Source: CAWJMD01 sp963700925 (GTDB lineage Bacteria > Actinomycetota > Actinomycetes > Actinomycetales > CAWJMD01). From it: 64,000 bases of DNA. Location of the stretch: contig OY969553.1 of the NCBI GenBank assembly GCA_963700925.1, positions 4,582,532 to 4,646,531 of the forward strand, written 5' to 3'. The first letter of the stretch is position 1. The number at the start of each line of letters is the position of its first letter. The position numbers and the translations under genes are program-made. Of this stretch, positions 1 to 9,482 are shown piece after piece. A model generated the notes under the pieces. That model worked only from the letters and a program-made list of their open reading frames with translations, was not told where the DNA came from and ran no database searches.

Positions 1-1
1 G

Positions 2-511
2 ATGAAGGACCGAGCCAAGTCCGCCGGCAAGGCAGTTCTCTACGCCGCGCTGGCCGTGCTGACCCTGCGGTTCGCGCAAGGCGGGTCGTCGTCGACCAGC
101 CAGGAGAGCGCCGACTTCACCGCGTCGATGATCGACACCGGCCCCGGCCGGCTGCTCATCGTCGCGATCGGCCTCGCCGTGGCCGGGATCGGCCTCTACC
201 TCGTGCACAAGGGCTGGACCAAGAAGTTCCTGCGCGACCTCGAGCAGACCGGTGGACGCGAGGTGAGCAAGGCGGTCCGCGCGCTCGGGCAGGCCGGCTA
301 CGTCGCGAAGGGCGTCGTGATCACCATCGTCGGCGCACTCTTCGTGTTGGCTGCCGTGAGGCAGACCGCCGGCGAGGCCACGGGCATCGACGGCGCGCTG
401 CGCAAGCTCCTCGAGCAGCCCTACGGGTCCGTCCTCCTCGTGGCGATCGGCCTGGGCCTCGCTGCCTTCGGTGTCTACCTCTTCGCCCGGGCACGCTTCG
501 CCCGCATGTGA
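2..511 (+). CDS. DUF1206 family membrane protein, 3' part
   Basis: The frame is already open at the left edge, so the first visible ATG is probably internal and the gene starts outside the window. Four hydrophobic segments are visible (about residues 10-25, 47-66, 99-119 and 142-163), forming two helix pairs joined by short basic loops. This is the repeated two-helix unit of DUF1206 proteins, which usually carry three units in about 270 residues, so roughly the last two thirds is present. The family has no established function. The gene ends 12 bases before the convergent stop of the next gene. Confidence 0.75.
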   Translation: MKDRAKSAGKAVLYAALAVLTLRFAQGGSSSTSQESADFTASMIDTGPGRLLIVAIGLAVAGIGLYLVHKGWTKKFLRDLEQTGGREVSKAVRALGQAGYVAKGVVITIVGALFVLAAVRQTAGEATGIDGALRKLLEQPYGSVLLVAIGLGLAAFGVYLFARARFARM

Positions 512-523
512 CCTCCCGCGTCG

Positions 524-2236
524 TCAGAGGGCAGCGAGCGCGGCGGTGAGGTCGTCCAGACCGAGGGACCCCATCGACAGGGCCTTCATGTGCCACTGCT
601 TGAGGTCGAGCTCGCGACCTTCGCGGGCGTGCCGAGCGCGGGCCTGCTCCCGTCCGGCCAGCCAGGCACGCTCGCCGACCTTGTAGCTGATCGCCTGCCC
701 CGGCCAGCCGAGGTAGCGCACGATCTCCGAGTCGAGGAAGGCGGCCGGACGCCCGACGCTCGCGCCGAAGAACTCGCGCGCCAGGTCGGGGGTCCATCGC
801 TCGCCGGGCGCGACCGGTGAGTCGGCCGGGATCTCCAGCTGCAGGTGCATCCCGATGTCGATGACCACCCGGACCGCGCGCATCAGCTGGGCGTCCAGGT
901 AGCCGACGCGCGCCGGCAGGTCGAGGTACCCGAGCTCGTCCATCAGCCGCTCGGCGTAGAGCGCCCAGCCCTCGGTGCAGGCGCTGTTCGAGCCGACCGA
1001 CGTCTGGAACAGCGACAGCTGCGGCGCGACGTGCACCCACTGGGCGAGCTGGAGGTGGTGACCCGGAACTCCCTCGTGGTACCAGGTGCTGACCAGCTCC
1101 CAGACCGGGAACCGCTCGCGGCCGAGGGTCGGCAACCAGGTACGGCCGGGACGGGTGAAGTCCATCGACGGACGCGTGTAGTACGGCGCGGCCGCGCTCC
1201 CCGGAGGCGCGATCATCGCCTCGACGCGACGGATCGGCTCGGCGATCTCGAAGTGCGTGCCCTGCAGGTCGCAGATGGCCGTGTCCATCATCTGCTGCAG
1301 GCGATCTCGCACCTGCTCGGCGCCCTCGACCGCCTCTCCCTCGGCGTTCAGGTGCGCCATCGCCTCGAGCGGCGTGGCCCCTGGCAGCACCTGCGCGGCC
1401 GCGGTTCTCATCTGCTCGTCCAGCCGCCGGTACTCGGCCCAACCCCACGCGTAGGTCTCGCCGAGGTCGAGGTCGGCGCCCGTGCTGGCCCGCGCGCACA
1501 CCGCGTACCGCTCCGCGCCGACGGCTTCGGGGGTTCCTTGGCTCGCCGGCAGATACGTGTCCGCGAGGTAGCCGCGAAGTTCGGCTACGCCGGCCGCGGC
1601 GGTGTCGGCGGCTGAGTCGAGCTCGGCCCTCTGCTCTTGCGGCCCCGGCGAGACGAAGTCGTGGAACCACGACCTCGCACCGCCCACCCACTCGTCGAGC
1701 TGCCCGACGAGCGCCTCGACCTGGCGCGGGGCCGCGAAGAGCCCGGTAGTTCGGCCGGCCTCGAGGGACTCCACGTGGCTGCGGTAGGCGTCGGGCAGGC
1801 GTGCCATCCGGCGTCCGACCGCGGCCCAGTCCTCGTCCGTGTCGGTGGGCATCAGGTTGAACAGCCCGCGCACCGCTTGAGCCGGGCCGAAGATGTTGCG
1901 GATCGCGCGGAGCGGCTCCCCCGCGTCCGACATCGCGAGCGACGCCGTCAGCCGCTCGCGCAGCACGGTCGCGCAGCGCTCCTCGACCGGGTCGGTGCCG
2001 GCCGGTCCGGCATCGGACTCGACACGGTCCAGGGCAGCCAGCGCGTCGCGGGCGGCGTCGTCCAGCGCCTGTTGCCCGTCGGGCGACAGGTCCGGCACGC
2101 GGTCGTCGTGCGGACGGGCTCCCAGCGCGGTGGAGACGATCGGATTCAGCTCCACCAGTTGGGCAACGTAGTCGTCGGCGATCGCGCGGGGGGAGTTCAG
2201 GTTGAAGGCAACACTGGGCTTGTCAATCGTATCCAC
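524..2236 (-). CDS. DUF885 family protein, putative zinc peptidase
   Basis: A 570-residue protein without a signal peptide, of usual length for DUF885. The diagnostic metal-binding segment YHEGVPGHHLQ lies near residue 390, with the HExxH-like H-E-G-V-P-G-H-H arrangement typical of the family and followed by a conserved helical half (EGWALYAERLMDELG). Relatives are thought to be metallopeptidases of gluzincin type; substrate specificity cannot be read from the sequence. The ATG at 2236 is the first start in a frame with strong third-position GC. It is divergent from the sugar-transport genes that begin at 2452, with a 215-base gap that presumably holds both promoters. Confidence 0.85.
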   Translation of the reverse strand: MDTIDKPSVAFNLNSPRAIADDYVAQLVELNPIVSTALGARPHDDRVPDLSPDGQQALDDAARDALAALDRVESDAGPAGTDPVEERCATVLRERLTASLAMSDAGEPLRAIRNIFGPAQAVRGLFNLMPTDTDEDWAAVGRRMARLPDAYRSHVESLEAGRTTGLFAAPRQVEALVGQLDEWVGGARSWFHDFVSPGPQEQRAELDSAADTAAAGVAELRGYLADTYLPASQGTPEAVGAERYAVCARASTGADLDLGETYAWGWAEYRRLDEQMRTAAAQVLPGATPLEAMAHLNAEGEAVEGAEQVRDRLQQMMDTAICDLQGTHFEIAEPIRRVEAMIAPPGSAAAPYYTRPSMDFTRPGRTWLPTLGRERFPVWELVSTWYHEGVPGHHLQLAQWVHVAPQLSLFQTSVGSNSACTEGWALYAERLMDELGYLDLPARVGYLDAQLMRAVRVVIDIGMHLQLEIPADSPVAPGERWTPDLAREFFGASVGRPAAFLDSEIVRYLGWPGQAISYKVGERAWLAGREQARARHAREGRELDLKQWHMKALSMGSLGLDDLTAALAAL

Positions 2237-2451
2237 CTGGGCATCCTGCCCTGAAGCGCCCGATGTGTCAGTTTGACGCCAGGGCTTGAACGCCAGACGA
2301 GCCCTCGTCGGCCGTTGTCCACGTGACGTGATCGTTACCGCCCTGGCGGGTGTGGGGCCTTGTGGTCCAGGTCACGCGGGGAGTTTGATCACGCTGAGAG
2401 CAGGGGGCTTCTAGCTCTTCCGCTTGCCCTGAACACGATCCGAGGAGCGAG

Positions 2452-3816
2452 ATGCATACCCTTCACAACACCCGGCGCGCTCTGGCGCTGGCCAGCGGCC
2501 TGGGAATGGCCTTGGCCCTGACCGCCTGCGGGACGCGGGCGGAGAATCGGCGGCGGTCGGGACGACGAGGGCGTGGCGGCGGCGAGTGCGCTGACTACGA
2601 GGACTACGGCACCTGACGGCGAAGAGGTCTCGATGTACACGTCCATCGTGACCCCGAGGACCAGACCTACTCGAATCGTGGGCGGCAGTTCGAGGACTGC
2701 ACCGGCGTCAAGATCAACTACGAGGGCTCCGGCGAGTTCGAGGCACAGCTCAACGTGCGCCTCGAAGAGCGGCAACGCCGCCGACGTCGCGCTACTTCCC
2801 GCAGCCGGTCGCTGTGGCATCGCCGTCGAAGGCGGCGACGTGATGCAGGCGGCGGACCCGAGGGCGAGGTCTCCAACGTCGACGAGTTCTTGTCCCCGGA
2901 GTGGAAGAAGTACGGGACCGTCGACGGCAGTTCTACGCCGCCCCGCTCGGCGTCGAACGTCAAGTCGTTCGTCTGGTACTCGCCCGCGACGTTCGAAGAG
3001 GCCGGCTACGAGGTCCCGACGACGTTGGACGAGATGAAGTCGCTCTCCGACAAGATCGTCGGCGACGGGCGGCATGCCATGGTGCGCAGGCATCGGATCG
3101 GGCGAGGCCACCGGTTGGCCGGCCACCGACTGGCTCGAGGACTTCATGCTGCGCACGGCGGGCGAGGAGATCTATGACCAGTGGGTCGCACATGAGATCC
3201 CGTTCGACGACCCGGCCGTGGTCGACGGCGCTCGAGGAGGTCGGCAACTACCTCAAGAACCCGGAGTACATGAACGGTGGGCTGGGCGACGTCACCTCGA
3301 TCGCCGCGACCGAGTTCCAGGAGGGCGGCCTGCCCATCCCGACGGCACTGCTTCATGCACCGCCAGGCGTCCTTCTACCAGGCCAACTGGCCGGAGGGCA
3401 TCGAGGTCGCCGAGGACGGCGACGTCTTCGCCTTCTACCTGCCGGGTGAGACCGCCGAGGAGAAGCCCCTGCTGGGTGGTGGTGAGTTCGTCGCCGCCTT
3501 CTCCGACCGCCCGAGGTGCAGGCGTTCCAGACCTACCTGGCCAGCGACGAGTACGCCAACGCCAAGGCCCAGGCCACCGGCCCGGGATGGGTCAGCGCCA
3601 ACAAGGGCCTGGAGCCGGCGAACCTCAAGTCTCCGATCGACCAGCTCTCGTTCGAGATGCTGCCGACGAGAGCGCTGTCTTCCGGTTCGACGGTTCCGAC
3701 CTCATGCCCGGGGCCGTGGGTGCTGGCTCGTTCTGGAAGGAGATGACGAACTGGATCGCGAACGACAAGGACGACGCCGCGGTTCTGAGCGCCATCGAGA
3801 CCTCCTGGCCCCGTGA
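2452..3816 (+). pseudogene. alpha-glucoside-type ABC substrate-binding lipoprotein, multiply frameshifted
   Basis: The start is ATG with GAGGAG upstream. A lipoprotein signal is visible (LALTACG). The rest can be followed only by changing frame about a dozen times (near 2540, 2610, 2650, 2765, 2860, 2930, 2957, 3070, 3230, 3346, 3511, 3664 and 3812). Read across frames it gives segments typical of AglE-like binding proteins: DCTGVKINYEGSGEFEAQL, WCAGIGSGEATGWPATDW, MHRQASFYQANWP, VFRFDGSDLMPGAVG and a final SWP. Such lipoproteins capture maltose- or trehalose-like sugars for a type I importer. No internal stops occur in the correct frames. Either a very young pseudogene or a low-accuracy stretch of sequence. 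Confidence 0.8.
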
Positions 3817-3825
3817 CCGGGTGAT

Positions 3826-3869
3826 GGCGGACGGTGGGGCCTGTTCTGACGAAGGCCCCACCGTCCGCC
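3826..3869 (+). terminator. 16-bp perfect inverted repeat inside the sugar ABC operon
   Basis: Arms at 3826-3841 and 3854-3869 pair perfectly over 16 bp, with a 12-base loop. It starts 10 bases after the probable stop of the binding-protein gene and ends 49 bases before the first permease. There is no T-run. In sugar ABC operons such a hairpin often protects the upstream binding-protein message or partly terminates transcription, giving more binding protein than permease. That role is inferred from position. Confidence 0.6.
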
Positions 3870-3918
3870 GTCCGAAGGCCTTGACCCGACCCGCGCCAGC
3901 ACCCCTGTAGGAGGCAAC

Positions 3919-4897
3919 GTGGACTTCCTTCTCAACGCCGACAACACCGCCGAGAAGTTCCTCGTGATGGTGGTCGCCATCTCTTGTTCGTTGCGGTGAT
4001 GGGGCTGGTGCTACTGGCCGTCGACCGCTCCTCGCGGGTTCCGCAGTGGGTGATCGTCGCGGGGTTCCTCGGCCCCACAGTCCTGGCCCTCGGCTTCGGC
4101 CTGGTCTACCCGGCGATCGGCACCACGTCGTGTCATTCCAAGACGAACAGGCGCGAGCTTCGTCGGTCTCGACAACTACGTGCGGGCCTTTACCCGGACG
4201 AGTTCCAGATCGTGCTGCGGAACACGCTCTGTGGGTATTCCTCATGCCGATCCTCTCCACCGCAGTGGGGCTCATCTACGCCGTGCTGGTCGACCGCACC
4301 CGGTTCGAGTCGTTCGCGAAGACCTGGTCTTCATGCCGAGGCCATCTCGATGGTCGGCGCCGCGATCATCTGGAAGTTCGTCTACGAGTACAAGCCCGAC
4401 CAGCCTGGCGTCAACCAGATCGGCATTCTCAACCAGGCGCTCGTGTGGATCGGCGGAGCCGAAGCAGATCATCATCAACGCCCCGACCAACACGCTTCTT
4501 CCTCATCGTCGTGATGGTCTGGATCCAGTCGGGATTTGCGATGACAGTGCTGTCGGCCGCCATCAAGGCCATCCCCGACGACATCATCGAGGCCGCGCGT
4601 CTCGACGGGGTCAGCGGCATCAGGATGTTCCAGTACGTGACGTCCCGAGCATCCGGCCAGCACTCGTCTCGTCATCACCACCATCGCCATGGCGACCTCA
4701 AGATCTTCGACATCGTCCGCACCATGACAGGTGGAAACTTCGAGACCTCGGTGGTGGCCAACGAGATCTACGCCCAGACGTTCCGCCAGAACAACGCCGG
4801 CCTGGGCGCGGCCCTGGCGGTCATCCTCTTCATGCTCGTGATCCCGATCGTCCTGTACAACGTGCGCCAGATGCGACTCTCGGAGGATGTCCGATGA
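3919..4897 (+). pseudogene. sugar ABC transporter permease (AglF/MalF type), multiply frameshifted
   Basis: It starts at GTG 3919 behind GGAGG. The reading frame is lost about ten times (near 3982, 4130, 4152, 4190, 4232, 4333, 4463, 4500, 4650 and 4690). Across frames it encodes a multispanning inner-membrane protein with GFLGPTVLALGFGLVYPA, LMPILSTAVGLIYAVLVDRT, SMVGAAIIWKFVYEYK and the ATPase-coupling loop EAARLDGVSGIRMFQ. The last 240 bases, to the stop at 4897, are clean. The stop overlaps the next permease by 11 bases, so translational coupling is expected if functional. The family forms a heterodimeric channel with the second permease. No ATPase gene is adjacent. Confidence 0.8.
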
Positions 4898-5842
4898 CCG
4901 TCCTGCCCCTCCCCCCAGCGTCGACACATCGGGTGAGGCCCCGGCAGCCGTCGCCGAAAGGCGTCAGAAGAAGCTGACGAGGTCCGAGCAGCGCGCCATC
5001 GACGCCAAGACCAAGCTCAGCTCGCCGTGGGCGTCGGGGATCGCCATCATCATCGCGGTCCTGTGGACGATCCCGACCTTCGGGTTGCTGGTCACATCGT
5101 TCCGGCCCGAGATCGACATCCGCCGAACCGGCTGGTGGGAGTTCTTCGCCGCTCCCGAGGTCACGCTGTCGAACTACGAGGAGGCGATGACCGGGTCGAG
5201 CACCGCGCTCGGGACGTACTTCGTCAACTCGATCGTGATCACCATCCCGGCGGTCATCATCCCGATCACACTGGCACTGCTCGCCGCCTACGCCTTCGCC
5301 TGGATCGAGTTCCGAGGGCGCGACATTCTCTTCGTGGCGGTGTTCGCCCTGCAGATCGTGCCGATCCAGGTCACGCTGATCCCGTTGCTGAGCCGGTACG
5401 TCGACTGGGGACTGGCCGGCAGCTTCTGGACCATCTGGCTCTCGCACTCGATGTTCGCGCTACCGCTCGCCATCTTCCTGCTGCACAACTTCATGAAGGA
5501 CATCCCGCGGTCGCTCGTCGAGGCGGCGCGGGTCGACGGAGCCGGCCACGTCAAGATCTTCTTCCAGGTGCTCTCTGCCGCTCCTCGTGCCGGCGATCGC
5601 CTCCTTTGCGATCTTCCAGTTCCTCTGGGTGTGGAACGACCTGCTCGTCGGCCTCGTCTTCGGCAGCCGCAGAACACGGCGCCACTGACGGTGCGGGTCG
5701 CCGAGCTCTCGGGCACTCGCGGCTCGGAGTGGCACCTGCCTCGGCCGGTGCCTTCATCTCGATGGTGCTGCCGGTGATCGTGTTCCTGTCGCTGCAGCGC
5801 TTCTTCGTTCGCGGCCTGCTCGCGGGAGGAGTGAAGGGCTGA
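4887..5842 (+). pseudogene. sugar ABC transporter permease (AglG/MalG type), frameshifted at its 3' end
   Basis: The first 230 residues are continuous from ATG 4887: a long basic cytoplasmic N-terminus, then membrane segments from about residue 50 and the coupling motif SLVEAARVDGAGHVKIFFQ. Frame is then lost near 5575, 5665 and 5740, yet the shifted frames continue the expected protein (FAIFQFLWVWNDLLVGLVF, then PLTVRVAELSG, then SLQRFFVRGLLAGGVKG), ending at 5842. It would be the second half of the permease dimer. The three shifts are the only damage, so a repaired reading would give a normal 300-residue protein. Confidence 0.8.
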
Positions 5843-5879
5843 TTCGTCCCGGCACGTGACGGGCAGAAAGCTTGGCGGC

Positions 5880-7073
5880 ATGAGAACTCACCGCGCACGG
5901 ACTGTCGTGGTCATCCTGGCCGTCATCGTCGTCGCACTGCTGTCCTCCTGCTCGGCTGAACCGACTGACCGCGATCGCCGTGACGACTCTCCCGTACAAC
6001 CCGGCCCGATCACCCTCCTGCCAGAGCCCGGCGACGGTCAGGTACCGGCCCTGATCGCGACGGAGCTGCAGCGGCTCCTGGACGACGTGGTCGCCAACGA
6101 GGCGCGCAACCCAGGTCTGACGCGGGGTACGCCTGGCTTGGCAGTCGCCGTCGTCGGCGACGAGTGGACGTGGGCCGGGTCCGCCGGGCTGGACGGGGCC
6201 GGGGCGCCGGTGCGCTCCGACTCGATGATGGCGATCGGTGGCATCACGAAGACCTTCGTCGCTGCCGAAGTCCTGCACCTGGCCTCGACGGGCGCCGTGG
6301 ACCTCGAGGCTCGTGTCTCGCAGTACGTCGACCACCCAGAGGCGGACAACGGCGCGATCGTGGAGCAGGCGCTCGGGCTGAGGGCGGGATTCCGGGACAA
6401 GCCTCTGCTGTCCGAGGCCTCTGCAGACCCGGCACGCCATTGGGACACAGCCGAGGTGCTCGACCTGCTCGTTGCGCCGTCGGGGGCACCGGCCGAGCAG
6501 CCGGTGATGGCTGATGCGAGCTACGTCATGCTCTCGATGATCATCGAGAAGGCGACGGGAACAACCGTCGGCCGAGCCATCAGGTCAGATCTCCTCGCAC
6601 CCAGGGGACTGGAACGGCTGGTCGTCCAGGACGAGGAGACGCCCCGACCACCGGTGGCCGCCCCCGTGTCGGCCGATTTCCTGCCACCAGCAGACGGCTA
6701 CCTGCCGTACCGGTCGAGCGCCAGCCTCGCAGGAGGAGCCGGCGGCATGGCCGGTGACGCCCCGACACTGGCTCGGTGGGGTTACCTGCTGTATGGAGGA
6801 CACGTCTTGGATGAGCCCTGGATCGTCCGGCTGACGGATCCCGCTGAGCCCGACCTCGTGCCGGGAGTCGGCTACGGCCTCGGCACCATGGTGATCGACA
6901 CCTCCTATGGTCACGAAGCGGTCGGTCACCTCGGCGAGGTCGTTGGATACACCGCTGCCCTGTTCGTCGTCCCCGACCGACGACTCAGCATCGCCGTCCT
7001 AGCCGTCAGGGACGGGTTCTCCATCCGGGGCTTCGTCGAGCGACTGACCACCGCAGCCTTGCCGGACGGGTAG
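5880..7073 (+). CDS. lipoprotein with serine beta-lactamase/penicillin-binding fold, catalytic residues replaced
   Basis: ATG 5880 is preferred over GTG 5856 because it places a lipoprotein signal directly at the N-terminus, with lipobox LSSC. The rest follows the class C beta-lactamase/DD-peptidase family (AVAVVGDEWTWAGSAG, later SMIIEKATGTTV and GHLGEVVGYTAALFVVPD). In the usual SxxK motif the serine is Gly121 (GGITK, Lys124 kept), and the usual YxN is M-A-D (Met210, Asp212). Without the serine nucleophile and the tyrosine it should not hydrolyse beta-lactams or acylate. It may be a non-catalytic binding or regulatory protein on the outer face of the membrane. It follows the sugar permease by 37 bases but has no visible link to it. 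Confidence 0.8.
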   Translation: MRTHRARTVVVILAVIVVALLSSCSAEPTDRDRRDDSPVQPGPITLLPEPGDGQVPALIATELQRLLDDVVANEARNPGLTRGTPGLAVAVVGDEWTWAGSAGLDGAGAPVRSDSMMAIGGITKTFVAAEVLHLASTGAVDLEARVSQYVDHPEADNGAIVEQALGLRAGFRDKPLLSEASADPARHWDTAEVLDLLVAPSGAPAEQPVMADASYVMLSMIIEKATGTTVGRAIRSDLLAPRGLERLVVQDEETPRPPVAAPVSADFLPPADGYLPYRSSASLAGGAGGMAGDAPTLARWGYLLYGGHVLDEPWIVRLTDPAEPDLVPGVGYGLGTMVIDTSYGHEAVGHLGEVVGYTAALFVVPDRRLSIAVLAVRDGFSIRGFVERLTTAALPDG

Positions 7074-7123
7074 GACGGGCCCGCTGTCTCTCGGCCACGC
7101 AGGGCACCGTCGGCCCGTCCGAC

Positions 7124-7129
7124 TAGCGT
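7124..7129 (+). promoter_or_regulatory. -10-like TAGCGT just before a GTG start
   Basis: TAGCGT ends 7 bases before the GTG of the helicase gene and no ribosome-binding site lies between. This is the usual layout of actinobacterial leaderless promoters, where transcription begins at or next to the start codon. No clear -35 is visible. Confidence 0.4.
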
Positions 7130-7136
7130 CGTACAG

Positions 7137-9305
7137 GTGAGCACCACGCCGACCGTGTCCGAACTACGTCGCCGTGCCGACGATATCCTGCGCGCGCTGA
7201 CGGCCCGTCCCGAGGCCGAGTTTCGCGAGGGTCAGTGGGAAGCCGTCGAGGCACTCGTCGACCGTGGCGAGCGTGCCCTCGTCGTGCAGCGGACGGGGTG
7301 GGGCAAGTCGGCGGTGTACTTCGTCGCGACCGCGCTGCGCCGAGAGCAGGGTGCCGGACCGACGCTGCTGGTCTCGCCGCTGCTGGCCCTGATGCGCGAC
7401 CAGATCGCCGCAGCCGCGCGGGCGGGAGTGCGCGCGGAGCAGCTGAGCTCGGCCAACCCCACCGAGTGGGGTGAGGTCAGCGCGCGCGTCGACGCCGACG
7501 AGATCGACGTGCTGCTCGTGTCTCCCGAGCGCCTGACCAACCCACGTTTCCGCGACGAGGTGCTGCCCGGTCTCGTCGAGCGGTGCGGGCTCCTGGTCGT
7601 CGACGAGGCGCACTGCATCAGCGACTGGGGCCACGACTTCAGACCCGACTACCGCCGGATCCGAGACCTTCTCGCCGAGCTGCCCGCGGGAACGCCGGTG
7701 TTGGCCACCACCGCAACGGCCAACGCCCGCGTCGTCGACGACGTGGCCGAACAGCTGACGTCCGGACGCGACGGCTCGCCGGTCCCCGTCACGACGGTGC
7801 GAGGCCCGCTGGCCCGCGACTCCCTGCGGCTCGGTGTGCTGCGACTCCCCGACGCGGCCGCGAGGCTGGCGTGGCTCGCAGCGCATCTCGACGACCTGCC
7901 GGGCAGCGGCATCGTCTACGCACTCACCGTGAGCGCTGCCGAGGACACCGCAACCTACCTGCGCCAAGCCGGTCACCGCGTCCGCGCCTACACCGGCCGC
8001 ACCGACGACGCCGAGCGACGCGACGCCGAGGAAGCGTTGCGCCGCAACGAGGTCAAGGCGCTCGTGGCCACCTCGGCCCTGGGCATGGGGTTCGACAAAC
8101 CCGACCTCGGTTTCGTCGTGCACCTCGGCGCACCCTCGTCCCCGGTGAGCTACTACCAGCAGGTCGGACGGGCGGGGCGCGCCGTCGAGCGCGCCGACGT
8201 GCTCGCGCTCCCAGGCCCCGAGGACCGGGCGATCTGGCACTGGTTCGCCACGTCGTCCATGCCGGACCCGCAGCGGGCGAACGCGGTGGTCGACGCCCTC
8301 GACCGGGCGCGCGACAACGGCGAGAAGCCACTGTCGGTAGGCGTTCTCGAGACCGTCGCCGACATCCGGCGCACCCGGCTCGAGCTGCTGCTGAAGGTGC
8401 TTGCCGTTGACGGCGCCATCCGACGTGAGGGGGCCGGATGGATCGGCACCGGAGTGGGCTGGACGTACGACGCCGACCGGTACCGCCGCGTCGCTGCCGC
8501 GCGCGACTCGGAGCAGGAGGCGATGCTCGACTACCTGCGCGCCCATGATGACCCCGCGTCCCAGTGCCGAATGTCGTTCCTGCAGAAGGCACTCGACGAC
8601 GGCACGGCCATCGACTGCGGTCGGTGCGACGTGTGCGCCGGCGCCTGGTACCCGACCGACGTGCCAGAGGACTCCCGCAAGGTGGCCGACCAGGCGCTGC
8701 ACCGACCGGGGGTGGAGCTGGAGCCCCGCCGGATGTGGCCGACCGGGATGGGCCGACTCGGCGTGTCGGCCAGCGGGCGCATTCCGCTGGACGAGCAGCT
8801 CGCGGCGGGAAGGGCCGTCGCGCGGCTGACCGACCTCGGGTGGGGGCAGACCCTGCGCACGCTCCTGGCGGACGACACCCCCGACAAGGCGGTCAGCGAC
8901 GCCTTGCTGAGTGCCTGCACGCAGGTGCTGGCTGGATGGGGCTGGGAGCAGCGCCCGGCCGGCATCGTTGTGATGTCGTCGAGGCGTCGTCACCGTCTGG
9001 TCACGTCGGTGGGAGAGCGGCTGGCAGACCTGGGCCGCCTTCCGTTGCTGGGCAGAGTGACACCGGCCGGTCCTGGCCCGGACGGGTCGGCCGGGGGCAA
9101 CAGCGCCTACCGACTGGCGGGCGTGTGGGACCGGTTCGACGTCGGACCGGAGCTGAGGGCCCGGGCGACCGAGCTCGACGGTGCGCCGGTTCTGCTCGTC
9201 GACGACCTGGCCGACTCGAGGTGGACGCTGACCGTCGCGGGACGTGAGCTGCGCCGCGCAGGCTTCGGCGCGGTCCTGCCGTTCGTCCTGGCACTGGCGG
9301 GGTGA
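7137..9305 (+). CDS. RecQ-type ATP-dependent DNA helicase with phosphoribosyltransferase-like C-terminus
   Basis: A 722-residue superfamily 2 helicase. Walker A is QRTGWGKSAVYF (Lys57), the DEAH box and its RecQ extension DEAHCISDWGHDFRPDYRRI starts near residue 155, and the second lobe has ALGMGFDKPDLGFVVH and QQVGRAGRA. Four cysteines of a RecQ zinc site occur around residues 480-505 (CRMSF...CGRCDVC). The last 35 residues read VLLVDDLADSRWTLT, the PRPP-loop signature of type I phosphoribosyltransferases with Arg in place of the usual Gly. RecQ enzymes unwind recombination and repair intermediates. What the tail binds is unknown. The gene stands alone and appears leaderless. Confidence 0.85.
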   Translation: MSTTPTVSELRRRADDILRALTARPEAEFREGQWEAVEALVDRGERALVVQRTGWGKSAVYFVATALRREQGAGPTLLVSPLLALMRDQIAAAARAGVRAEQLSSANPTEWGEVSARVDADEIDVLLVSPERLTNPRFRDEVLPGLVERCGLLVVDEAHCISDWGHDFRPDYRRIRDLLAELPAGTPVLATTATANARVVDDVAEQLTSGRDGSPVPVTTVRGPLARDSLRLGVLRLPDAAARLAWLAAHLDDLPGSGIVYALTVSAAEDTATYLRQAGHRVRAYTGRTDDAERRDAEEALRRNEVKALVATSALGMGFDKPDLGFVVHLGAPSSPVSYYQQVGRAGRAVERADVLALPGPEDRAIWHWFATSSMPDPQRANAVVDALDRARDNGEKPLSVGVLETVADIRRTRLELLLKVLAVDGAIRREGAGWIGTGVGWTYDADRYRRVAAARDSEQEAMLDYLRAHDDPASQCRMSFLQKALDDGTAIDCGRCDVCAGAWYPTDVPEDSRKVADQALHRPGVELEPRRMWPTGMGRLGVSASGRIPLDEQLAAGRAVARLTDLGWGQTLRTLLADDTPDKAVSDALLSACTQVLAGWGWEQRPAGIVVMSSRRRHRLVTSVGERLADLGRLPLLGRVTPAGPGPDGSAGGNSAYRLAGVWDRFDVGPELRARATELDGAPVLLVDDLADSRWTLTVAGRELRRAGFGAVLPFVLALAG

Positions 9306-9482
9306 AACGCCGGGCGCGGGGGGTGGCATCGCGGGACGGAGCGGCACGAACTTCTCGCAAAGGACACCCATCGAGCGACGGGACCACCTAGGCTCCCATC
9401 GTCACCCGAGCCCCGCGCACCGGCACGCCTCTCCTTGGCCGTGAATGCGAAGCGTGGACACGAACACCCTTGGAGCCAGACC

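Noticed and set aside
7164..9371. 735-residue open frame antisense to the RecQ gene
   Set aside because: It is a product of high GC content: no ribosome site, no recognisable domain, and the plus-strand frame is clearly RecQ.
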